A stretch of DNA of 48,550 nucleotides, taken from positions 1 to 48,550 of the forward strand of contig DAINBU010000023.1 of the NCBI GenBank assembly GCA_036732755.1. The letters run 5' to 3'. The stretch's first letter is position 1, and each line of letters opens with the position of its first letter. The DNA is from DASRRB01 sp036732755. GTDB lineage: Bacteria; Planctomycetota; B15-G4; SIAN01. The position numbers were made by a program, and so were the translations under genes. Under the pieces are notes generated by a model. The model worked only from the letters and a program-made list of their open reading frames with translations. It did no database searches and was not told where the DNA came from. Of this stretch, positions 26,746 through 34,429 are shown one piece after another.

Positions 26746-28792
26746 CCCGCAGGCGCGCGCGCTCCTCGCGAATGCGCGCGGGAATGCGGCCTTCGCGCTC
26801 GAGCTTCGCGAACGTCGCGTCGTCGAACGCCGTCGCGACCCATTCGAGCAGCGCCTTCTCCCTTGCGACCCCTTGCGCAGCCGCCGGCCCGATCGGCGCC
26901 ACGTCGGAGAGGTACGTGCCGCGCCAGAGCGACGCGCCTTCGTGGTTGAAGGTGTCGAGCAGAGCCTCGTGCGTCCACGCCTCGGCGCGCCGGTCGTAGA
27001 GGAGCTCGACCATCGGCCGGAAGAGCCGCCTTCCCGCCGCGGCGCGCGCGCTCCCGTCGGCCCGCGCGGCGTCGAAGAGCGCCACGTCGTAGAGCCGCCG
27101 CGCCGCGTCGGCCGGCAGCACCATCTGGTCGTAGAAGGCGACGCCGCGCACGTCGGCCGGCCCGTCGCAGCCGATCGCGACCAGCGTCTCGACGTCCTGC
27201 GCGCGCACCTCCAGCTTCAGCCGATCGCGCAACTCGAGGAGCGCCGCCTCGAGCGCCGGCTTGGGGACGTCGCGTCGCTGCCGCAGCGAATCTTCGAGCA
27301 GCCCGTCGGCCCAGCCCGCATCGCGCTTCACGAGCGTCATCCAGGGCACCACGAGCGTCGTGTTCCAGTCGCCGTAAGTCGCGGCCGCGCCCTTCGGGTG
27401 AAGGGCCAGGAGCTCGTCCCTCACGAGCTCGACGTCGCCCGCCTCCGCGAGCAGCCGCAGGATCACCCCCGCGAGGCGCTCGTGGTCGCGGGAGCGCGCG
27501 TGCTCGAGCTCGCGCAGTTCCTCCGCGGCGCGCTCGCGCTCCTCTTCGCTCAGCGTCGGATCGGAGGCGCGCGCGCGCAGCGCGTCGATCTGCGCGTCCC
27601 GCAGGTCGGGAAAGGTGCCGGCGACCATCTTTTCGACGTCGCCGCGCGCCTCGGCCCAGGCGTTCCGCCAGCCGCGCTCCGCGAAGATCGCGCGGTACCA
27701 CGCCTCGACCTCGGCCGGCGTCCCGAAGCGCAGCGCCGCGGCGCCCGCGAATCCCCTCGGATCGAGCTCGAGGAGGATGCGCAGCCGCATCACCGCCATG
27801 AACGCGGCGCGGTCGGCCGGCGCTGGTATGAACGGATCGAGTCGCACGCCGTCGAGCCGCGTCGCGCCGCTCGCCGCGTCGCGCTGCGCCTCGCTGCCGA
27901 AGCGGCTCGCGAATTCGAGGTGCGATGGATCGAAGCCGACCCGGCCACGATGGCGCGCGAACTCGGCGCGGCAGCAGGTGACGAGCCCCTTCGTGTGCGG
28001 CACGTCGAGCGGCGGCGCGAGCGCCGCGTCGACGATCCGCGTTACCGTCGAAGCCGTCTTCGCGTCGTCCGCCGCCGCGACCAGCTCGAGCAGGCTGCGC
28101 ACGAACTCGGAGCGGCGCGCGCGACCTGCCTCGTCGTCGGGCCACCAGCGCTCGCGCGCCGCTTCGAGGCCGCCGCCGTGCAGCGCCGCGAAGACGAGGT
28201 AGGCAGTCGCCGGATACCAGATCTGGACGGTGACGTCGGGAGCGGTCCGCGCCGTGACCTCGGCCACGAAGTCGCGCACCGCGCGCGGCACTCCCGTCTC
28301 CGGCAGCCGGCCGAGGTCGGGCCGGCGCAGGACTTCGAGCAGGTCGTCGGGCCCGAGCGCGCCTTCTTTTTTTCCTGGCGCGCCCGCCGTCTCGACCGCG
28401 CGCCGCAGCACCTCGTTCGCCTTCCACGTGAGCGCCATCTCGTAGACGGTGCGCGTGGTGATGCCGTGCTGCTCGTCGAACTCCTCGACCACGCGCTTGG
28501 GGATCTGGTCGAGCACCTCGACGTAGAGCTGCTGCAGGGCGTCGTGGTCGCCGTCGCCGGCGCGCATGGCGAGGCGGTTGAGGCGGACCTCCTCGAGCGC
28601 GAGCTCGGCGAGGGCGGCCTCCAGAATCGGAATCACGTTGGGATTCACGTTCGGATTCACGTTCGTTTCGGCGGCGGGGGGCGGGTCGGGCTGCCGTTCC
28701 TGGGCGGTCGTCCCGGCGCGCTTCCACGCCGGGACGACCGCGAGCAGGAGGAGTCCGCCCGCCGCGAGCCGCCGTTCGGCTCGGCGGTGCAT
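26726..28792 (-). CDS. Large secreted or membrane-anchored protein of unknown function
   Basis: A 688-residue protein with a hydrophobic N-terminus (AAGGLLLLAVVPAWK), a low-complexity NVNPNVNPNV stretch, and then almost entirely helical, charged sequence without a motif I recognise. Tryptophan- and acid-rich stretches recur, which might reflect diverged helical repeats. It starts 9 bases after the stop of the Cys-rich secreted protein gene, so the two probably form an operon, and its 3' end overlaps the convergent M28 peptidase gene by 20 bases. Codon use matches the neighbours. No function is proposed. Confidence 0.7.
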   Translation of the reverse strand: MHRRAERRLAAGGLLLLAVVPAWKRAGTTAQERQPDPPPAAETNVNPNVNPNVIPILEAALAELALEEVRLNRLAMRAGDGDHDALQQLYVEVLDQIPKRVVEEFDEQHGITTRTVYEMALTWKANEVLRRAVETAGAPGKKEGALGPDDLLEVLRRPDLGRLPETGVPRAVRDFVAEVTARTAPDVTVQIWYPATAYLVFAALHGGGLEAARERWWPDDEAGRARRSEFVRSLLELVAAADDAKTASTVTRIVDAALAPPLDVPHTKGLVTCCRAEFARHRGRVGFDPSHLEFASRFGSEAQRDAASGATRLDGVRLDPFIPAPADRAAFMAVMRLRILLELDPRGFAGAAALRFGTPAEVEAWYRAIFAERGWRNAWAEARGDVEKMVAGTFPDLRDAQIDALRARASDPTLSEEERERAAEELRELEHARSRDHERLAGVILRLLAEAGDVELVRDELLALHPKGAAATYGDWNTTLVVPWMTLVKRDAGWADGLLEDSLRQRRDVPKPALEAALLELRDRLKLEVRAQDVETLVAIGCDGPADVRGVAFYDQMVLPADAARRLYDVALFDAARADGSARAAAGRRLFRPMVELLYDRRAEAWTHEALLDTFNHEGASLWRGTYLSDVAPIGPAAAQGVAREKALLEWVATAFDDATFAKLEREGRIPARIREERARLRANSNGR
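28629..28664. repeat. Three 12-bp tandem repeats
   Basis: Three consecutive 12-bp units (28629-28640, 28641-28652, 28653-28664), the last two identical and the first differing at two positions. They encode the Asn-Val-Asn-Pro repeats just after the signal segment of the 688-residue protein. Confidence 0.85.
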
Positions 28793-28801
28793 GGCGGCGC
28801 C

Positions 28802-29281
28802 TCAGTCGCAGCTCTGCGCCGAGTCGATCGGGAACTTGCCGAACTTCGTGATCGTGTCGGTCTCGCAGGACCACGACCCGAACTCGATCCAGAGGAACAT
28901 GAACGGCGATGAGCAGCGCCGGGTGATCAGCGCGCCGTCGACGTCGGTCCCGCGCACGATGCGCCGGTGGCCGGCGACGATCTCCGTGTGCTCGGGGATC
29001 ACGACCTCGGTGAGGCAGCAGTCGACCGTGCCGCCGCCGCCGGACGAACCGAGCTTGAGCGCGCCGTAGGTGAGCGACCCGCCGGTCGAGCCGCCGCACC
29101 AGGTCGAGCGCAGGCAGGTCGACGACGCGTCGACCTTCTTCACGTCCTGGTTGCAGTCACTGCTGCCGCTCGCGCCGCCGTCGGCGTCGCGCACCGCGGC
29201 CGGACGCGTGAACGCGTGCGATCCGGTCGAGCCGAGCGCGAACGCGACGACGACCGCGGCGATCCGGAAGACTTGCGACAT
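28802..29281 (-). CDS. Small Cys-rich secreted protein, unknown function
   Basis: A 159-residue protein with a clear signal peptide (MSQVFRIAAVVVAFALGSTGSHAF) and nine cysteines in the mature part, including CLRSTWCGG and a CC pair (VDCCLTEVV), which suggests disulfide bonding in the periplasm or outside. A central Gly/Ser-rich stretch precedes a more hydrophobic C-terminal half (ALITRRCSSPFMFLWIEFG). GGGAG lies 4 bases before the ATG. It is followed after 9 bases by the 688-residue unknown gene. I recognise no family. Confidence 0.7.
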   Translation of the reverse strand: MSQVFRIAAVVVAFALGSTGSHAFTRPAAVRDADGGASGSSDCNQDVKKVDASSTCLRSTWCGGSTGGSLTYGALKLGSSGGGGTVDCCLTEVVIPEHTEIVAGHRRIVRGTDVDGALITRRCSSPFMFLWIEFGSWSCETDTITKFGKFPIDSAQSCD

Positions 29282-29441
29282 GGCACTCCCCCCTTCGACT
29301 TCAGAGAACCTGCGCCGCGCTCCGGCCCGCGACCGCGTCGCGGAGTCCCGTGCCGGCGACGAGGGGAGAACGCCGCCGAGGGAGAAACATCACAAAACAC
29401 GTACAGCGCGCGAGTGCCTCGAAACCTGCCGGGTCGAGCTC

Positions 29442-31337
29442 CTACCTCCGCAGCGCGAGCGTGATGTCGAACTCCTTCTTCTCGCCTTTCTCGCCGCCGC
29501 GCACGATCACGACGTGCACCGTCTCGCCGACCTGCGCCGCGCCGAGCATCGCCGTGAAGTCCTCGAGCGTCTTGACCGGGCGGCCGTTCCATTCGACGAG
29601 GCGATCGCCCTTGCCGAGCCCCGCCTTCTCCGCCGGCGAGCCGGCGCTCACGCCGTCGAAGAGGACGCCGTCGCCGCTCGCGCCGAAGGCCGGCACCGAG
29701 CCGAACCACGGCCGCCCCTCGCCCGACGGCGCCGGCACCGGCACCCCGCCCGCGTGGGGATTGGGGGCGACCGGCGCCGCCGGCGCCACGAACTCCGGCT
29801 TCTTCGGCAGCAGGGCGACCTCTTCGATGATCCCGCCGCAGAGCTTCGCGATGCGGGCGCCGCCGTCGGCGTTGATCTTGTCGGTGTCGTCGCTCGGCTT
29901 GTGGTAGTCGGCGTGGAGCCCGCTGAAGAAGAAGAGGCTCGGCACCTTCGCGTTCAGGAACGACTGGTGGTCGCTCGAGCCGACCGACATGCCGCCGTCG
30001 GAGAGGTCGAGCTTCAAGCGGACCCCCTCCGCGTCGTTCGCGGCGTTCACGATCTCCCGGAACGGCGCGGCGCTGCTGATGTTGCCGACTGCGCAGAAGT
30101 CGTTCTGGCTGCGGCCGACCATGTCGAGGTTGAGCATCGCCGCGCACTGCTCGAGCGGGACGATCGGGTGGGTGCAGTAGTGCTGCGAGCCCAGGAGCCC
30201 CATCTCCTCGCCCGAGAACGCCAGGAAGACGACGTCGCGCGGCAGCTTCGCCGGCCGTGTCGCGCACCACTGCGCCAGCGCGATCAGCGCCGCCGTGCCC
30301 GAGGCGTTGTCGTCGGCGCCGTTGTGGATCGCGCGGACGCCGGGGGCGAGGCTGCTCGAGGAATCGCCCCAGCCGAGGTGGTCGTAGTGGGCGCCGATCG
30401 CGACGTATTCGCTCCCGTGCGAGCCGTCGCCCTTCACGATCCCGACGACGTTCGCGGTCGGATGGTGGATCGGCGCGGTGTCGACGTGGAGCTTCGCGGT
30501 CGCGCCGCCGAGCGGGCGCGCGAGGGAGCCGGGCATCTCGCCTCCCTCCGCGAGCACCTTCACGACGTCGTCGAGCCTCAGCCCCGCGCCCTCGAGGAGC
30601 TTGCGGCCGATCGCATCGGTCACGTAGACGGCGGGGAAGGTGAGGCCGTCGCCGATCTCCTCGTTGAACGGCGGCAGCGCGTCGGGGGTGCCGACGCCCG
30701 CGTTCACCTGGATCAGGATCAGCCCCGCCGCCTTCGCCGCGAACGCCGCCTGCACCTTGCGGCGCGGCTTGACCGCCTCGCCGCCCGGCTTCGTGTCGGT
30801 GAAGTCGCCGGTCTCCTGCGCGCGTCCCGGCGCACCGGTGAGCGCGACGACGATCCGCCCCGTCACGTCGCGCCCCGCGTAGTCGTGGCGGTCGGCCGAC
30901 TTCGATTCGAGGCCGTAGCCGACGAAGAAGAGCTCGGCGCGCGCGTCGCAGGTGCCGGTGCCGCTGACGACGGTGAACTCCTTGCCGGCCGCGAGCGTCT
31001 GGCCGTTCAGCTCGACCGCCGTCGTCGCCTCGACGCGCCGCCCCGACACCGCGTCGAAATGCTGGTACCAAGTCCCGAAGTCGCCGAGAGGCTGAAGTCC
31101 CGCCGCGTGGAACTTCTCCGCGACGTAGCGCGCCGCCTCCTCGCACCCCGGCGCCCCCGTGCGCCGCCCTTCGAGCTTGTCGTCAGCGAGCAACTTCACG
31201 TCGGCGAGGAACGCCTCCGCCGTGATCTCCTCGCGAACCTTCGGCGCGGCCGGCTGCGACGGCGTGATGCAGGCGAACGCCGCGAGGAGGGAGACCGGCA
31301 GCAGGAAGAGCAGGGCGGGTCGACGCGTCGCGCGCAC
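29442..31337 (-). CDS. M28-family zinc peptidase lipoprotein with PA-like insert and PDZ (copy 2)
   Basis: A 631-residue protein with a lipoprotein-type signal (LLAAFAC, Cys at about 23). A PA-like domain (about 130-290; LFFVGYGL, AGLILIQVN) precedes the peptidase domain with GAHYDHLG, GADDNASG, FSGEEMG, NLDMVGRS and the His in HADYHKPSDD, so both zinc sites look complete. A proline-rich linker leads to a C-terminal PDZ (SAGSPAEKAGLGKGDRLVEW). It starts with GTG at 31337; GGAG sits 6 bases upstream, exactly where an array of five 11-bp repeats ends. The same domain plan, without the PA-like insert, occurs in the peptidase at 25345-26745. Confidence 0.9.
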   Translation of the reverse strand: MRATRRPALLFLLPVSLLAAFACITPSQPAAPKVREEITAEAFLADVKLLADDKLEGRRTGAPGCEEAARYVAEKFHAAGLQPLGDFGTWYQHFDAVSGRRVEATTAVELNGQTLAAGKEFTVVSGTGTCDARAELFFVGYGLESKSADRHDYAGRDVTGRIVVALTGAPGRAQETGDFTDTKPGGEAVKPRRKVQAAFAAKAAGLILIQVNAGVGTPDALPPFNEEIGDGLTFPAVYVTDAIGRKLLEGAGLRLDDVVKVLAEGGEMPGSLARPLGGATAKLHVDTAPIHHPTANVVGIVKGDGSHGSEYVAIGAHYDHLGWGDSSSSLAPGVRAIHNGADDNASGTAALIALAQWCATRPAKLPRDVVFLAFSGEEMGLLGSQHYCTHPIVPLEQCAAMLNLDMVGRSQNDFCAVGNISSAAPFREIVNAANDAEGVRLKLDLSDGGMSVGSSDHQSFLNAKVPSLFFFSGLHADYHKPSDDTDKINADGGARIAKLCGGIIEEVALLPKKPEFVAPAAPVAPNPHAGGVPVPAPSGEGRPWFGSVPAFGASGDGVLFDGVSAGSPAEKAGLGKGDRLVEWNGRPVKTLEDFTAMLGAAQVGETVHVVIVRGGEKGEKKEFDITLALRR

Positions 31338-31345
31338 GGGCGGCT

Positions 31346-31400
31346 CCAGGATCAGGCCAGGATCAGGCCAGGATCAGGCCAGGATCAGGCCAGGATCAGG
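31346..31400. repeat. Five perfect 11-bp tandem repeats between divergent genes
   Basis: Five identical copies of ccaggatcagg occupy 31346-31356, 31357-31367, 31368-31378, 31379-31389 and 31390-31400. They lie 9 bases upstream of the GTG of the minus-strand M28 peptidase and about 180 bases upstream of the divergent cytochrome gene. On the peptidase strand the last unit merges with the GGAG ribosome-binding site. The 11-bp period is close to one helical turn. Confidence 0.95.
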
Positions 31401-31566
31401 AAGGTCGAGCCCGTCAAGTTACTGGAGACGCGCCGAATCCCGCGCGGCGCGGTGCTGGCCCCGCGAAGTGGGAACGAATTCCCTCTGGTGCACATGCGGA
31501 CGATGAGACGCGCACTTCGACGCGCGCGCGATCGTCGTATCGTGCGCCCCTCTCGAAAACTGGCAT

Positions 31567-31571
31567 GGAGG
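31567..31571 (+). promoter_or_regulatory. Ribosome-binding site deciding the cytochrome start
   Basis: GGAGG here lies 8 bases before the ATG at 31580 and overlaps the alternative in-frame ATG at 31565. It therefore supports the second ATG, which also puts the signal peptide at the exact N-terminus. Confidence 0.75.
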
Positions 31572-31579
31572 ATCGAACG

Positions 31580-32245
31580 ATGCGACTTGTCCAGCTGCTG
31601 ACGATTGGAGCGTTGCTCGGAGCCGTCGCGACCGCCGCCGCGACCGACTCGCCGCAGGCGGCGAAGCCCGCCGCCGCCAACCGCTACATCGGCGCGGCCA
31701 AGTGCAAGACCTGTCACGCCTCCAGCGAGAGCGGCGACCAGTTCGGCAAGTGGAAGCTCGAGAAGCACGCCAAGGCCTTCGAAACGCTCGCGGGCGATGC
31801 CGCGAAGAAGATCGCGAAGGAGAAGGGCATCGACGATCCGCAGAAGGGCGACACGTGCATGAAGTGTCACGCCACCGCCTGGAACGCGCCCGCCGAGCAG
31901 ATCGCACGCGGCTTCGACAAGAACATCGGCGTGCAGTGCGAGTCCTGCCACGGGCCCGGCGAGAAGCACATGAAGGCGCGCCTCGCGGCCGCCGCCGAGG
32001 CGGGCGGTGACGACACCAAGCCCGCGGCGCGCGTGGAGGTCCCCAAGGACGAGATCGTCGCGTTCCCCGAGATGTCGACCTGCACGACGTGCCACAACAA
32101 GGAGAGCCCCTCCTACAAGCCGTTCTGCTTCAAGAAGCGCATGCAGGAGATCGCCCACCTCGACCCGCGCGACGCGAAGGCCGCCGACGCGCTGAAGAAC
32201 GTCAAGTGCGACTGCGAGGACTGCAAGAAGGCCGGCGGACCGTGA
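31580..32245 (+). CDS. Periplasmic tetraheme cytochrome c (c554-like)
   Basis: A 221-residue exported cytochrome with a signal peptide (MRLVQLLTIGALLGAVATAAA) and four CxxCH heme c sites: CKTCH, CMKCH, CESCH (followed by GPG) and CTTCH. The order and spacing, and the CESCHGPGEKH segment, resemble cytochrome c554-type proteins, which carry electrons between periplasmic enzymes. Two further cysteines near the C-terminus (CDCEDC) do not form a heme site. No partner oxidoreductase or quinol dehydrogenase is adjacent, so the redox pathway is unknown. It is divergent from the M28 peptidase and 51 bases upstream of the HEAT-cyclophilin gene. Confidence 0.85.
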   Translation: MRLVQLLTIGALLGAVATAAATDSPQAAKPAAANRYIGAAKCKTCHASSESGDQFGKWKLEKHAKAFETLAGDAAKKIAKEKGIDDPQKGDTCMKCHATAWNAPAEQIARGFDKNIGVQCESCHGPGEKHMKARLAAAAEAGGDDTKPAARVEVPKDEIVAFPEMSTCTTCHNKESPSYKPFCFKKRMQEIAHLDPRDAKAADALKNVKCDCEDCKKAGGP

Positions 32246-32296
32246 CCGCCTGACGGCGAGGTAGGCTCGTACGCCTTCGCGTCGCAGGAGGCGTCG

Positions 32297-34429
32297 ATGC
32301 CGCGGTCCGGTCCCGAGCGCAGGTCGAGTCGGCGGCGCCTCCTCGTCCTCGTCCTCGCCATCGTCACCGTCTTCGGCGGCGCGGCGTGTCGTTCGGCGGC
32401 GGACGACGCGCGCGTGCGAACGGCCGACCTGGCCGACCGCCGCGTCGGGCGGCCCGACGCGTGGGACGACCTCCTGATGCGGAGCGACGCCGCGACGCGC
32501 AAGGCGGCGGCGCGGGCGGCAGGGCGGGTGCGCGACGTGCGGCTCGCCGGCGTCGTCGCGCGGGCGTTCGAGGTCGAGGCGGACGCCACGGTGCGCGCGG
32601 AGCAGCTCTTCGCGCTCGGCCAGATCGGCGACCCGGCGAGCGCATCGCTCCTGCTCGAACAGCTCGACGTCAATACTCCGCCGCTGCGCGCGGCGGCGGC
32701 GGAGGCGCTCGGCAAGCTGAACGTCCCGCACACGGCGTCGGCGCTGGTCGCCCACCTGCCCGATCCCGAGCCGGAGATGCGCGGCGCGACGCTGCTCGCG
32801 CTGGCGCGCCTCTGCGGACGGCGCAACGCGACGCGCGACGCGCTCGACCCCGAGGCGCAGTCGGCCTTCTTGAGGGGAGCGACGGCGCTGCTCGACGACG
32901 CCGACGCGGCGGTGCGCTGGAAGGCGGCCTACGCGCTCTCGGAGGTCGAGATGGCGGGTCGCGTCTCCGCGCTCCGACATGCGCTCGAATCGGACGATGC
33001 CACGGTGCGCCTCTTCGCGATGGGCGGGCTCGCGCGCCTCGCCGCTGCGAAGGAGGCGGTGGCGGCCGACTTCGCGGGCCACCTCGCCGACGCCGACCCG
33101 TTCGTGGCGGCGCAGGCGGCGAGCGGACTCGGGAAGTGCGGCGACGAGCGCGCGCTCGCGCCGCTGCTCGCGCGCCTCGGCGACCGCGCCACGCCGGCGC
33201 GCTGGCACGTGCGCCGCGCCGCGCTCGCCGCGCTCGCCGAGATCGCGGTCCGGCTCGACGCCGGCGCAGCGGCGCGCGCCGAAGCGCTGCGCGCCTGCCG
33301 GCAGGCGACCGAGTTCGAGACGCTCTCCGTCGCCGCCGCCGCGCTCGAGGCGGTCTTCCGCATCGCGGGCGCCACGCGGCCCGACGCCGTCGCCGAGTTC
33401 GAGCCGGCGTGGGGACGGTCGCCGTCGCCCTACGTGCGCGTGGCCTTCGTGCGGGCGCTCGCCGCCGCGCCGTGGGACGCCGCGGGCGAGCGGCTGCAGA
33501 GGCTCGCCCACGACGCGAACCCCTACGTCGCGAGCGAGGCGTACGTCGCGCTCGCGACCTTCGCGAAGCCCGACGCCGATCCGGCGCGGCGGGCGCGGCT
33601 GCGCGAAGAGGCGCTCGCCGGCGTGAAGGCGCGCGACTTCGCGGTCGCGGCGAGCGCGCTCGATCTGCTCAAGGCGTGCGGCGAGGCGGGCGACGCCGCG
33701 CTCGCCGGCGACGTGCTGAAGCGCTTCGGCGGCGACGAGGCGGCCGAGGCGCGCGGCGGCGCGGTGCACGCGGCGGCGGCGCTCGCGGGCGCGGCGGCGC
33801 AGCCGCTCCTGCGCGACGCGCTGCTCGACGATTCGCCGTCGGTGCGCGCGGCCGCGCAGGAGGAGTGGAAGCGGCTCAGCCTCGCCGGCCCGATGCCGGC
33901 GCCCATGCCGATCGAGGGGCCGCACAGCGCCGAGGCGATTTCCGGCGACCGCCCGTCTTCGACCGAGCTCGAGCCGGGCACCGACTTCCTGTCGGACGAG
34001 CCCAATCCGCGGGTCGCGCTGCGCTTCGGCGCGCGCGGCGAGGTCGTGCTCGAGCTCTTCCGGGAAGATGCGCCGCACCACGTGAAGATGGCGCTCGAGC
34101 GGGTGCGCGCCGGCGAGTACGACGGGCTGCCGATCCACCGCGTCGTGTCGGGCTTCGTGGTGCAGGGCCTCGATCCGCGCGGCGACGGCTGGGGCACCGG
34201 CGGCGTGTTCCTGCGCGACGAGATCGGGCGGATCCCCTACCTGCGCGGCACGCTCGGCATGCCCAATTCCGGGCCCGACAGCGGCGGCTGCCAGTTCTTC
34301 GTCACGCTCGCGCCGACTCCGCATCTCGACGGGCGTTACACCGTCTTCGGGCGCGTCGTAAGCGGCATGGACGTGGTCGACGCGCTCGACGTTTCCGACG
34401 TCTGCACCCTGGCCGAGGTCATCCCGTGA
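32297..34429 (+). CDS. HEAT-repeat lipoprotein fused to a cyclophilin-type prolyl isomerase
   Basis: A 710-residue protein with a lipoprotein-type signal (VFGGAAC, Cys at about 31), a long array of HEAT-like helical repeats (about 60-525, for example VRAEQLFALGQIGDPASASL), and a C-terminal cyclophilin domain (about 563-708; VELFREDAPHHV-like start, GLPIHRVVSGFVVQG, GTLGMPNSGPDSGGCQFFVT, LDGRYTVFGRVV). Cyclophilins isomerise Xaa-Pro bonds; HEAT arrays bind partner proteins, so it may fold exported clients at the membrane. The stop overlaps the next start by four bases (GTGA at 34426-34429). Confidence 0.88.
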   Translation: MPRSGPERRSSRRRLLVLVLAIVTVFGGAACRSAADDARVRTADLADRRVGRPDAWDDLLMRSDAATRKAAARAAGRVRDVRLAGVVARAFEVEADATVRAEQLFALGQIGDPASASLLLEQLDVNTPPLRAAAAEALGKLNVPHTASALVAHLPDPEPEMRGATLLALARLCGRRNATRDALDPEAQSAFLRGATALLDDADAAVRWKAAYALSEVEMAGRVSALRHALESDDATVRLFAMGGLARLAAAKEAVAADFAGHLADADPFVAAQAASGLGKCGDERALAPLLARLGDRATPARWHVRRAALAALAEIAVRLDAGAAARAEALRACRQATEFETLSVAAAALEAVFRIAGATRPDAVAEFEPAWGRSPSPYVRVAFVRALAAAPWDAAGERLQRLAHDANPYVASEAYVALATFAKPDADPARRARLREEALAGVKARDFAVAASALDLLKACGEAGDAALAGDVLKRFGGDEAAEARGGAVHAAAALAGAAAQPLLRDALLDDSPSVRAAAQEEWKRLSLAGPMPAPMPIEGPHSAEAISGDRPSSTELEPGTDFLSDEPNPRVALRFGARGEVVLELFREDAPHHVKMALERVRAGEYDGLPIHRVVSGFVVQGLDPRGDGWGTGGVFLRDEIGRIPYLRGTLGMPNSGPDSGGCQFFVTLAPTPHLDGRYTVFGRVVSGMDVVDALDVSDVCTLAEVIP

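Noticed and set aside
31385..34324. A 979-codon minus-strand frame opposite the cytochrome and HEAT-cyclophilin genes
   Set aside because: It is antisense to two well-supported genes with recognisable domains, and its sequence is Arg/Gly/Leu-rich with no motif.
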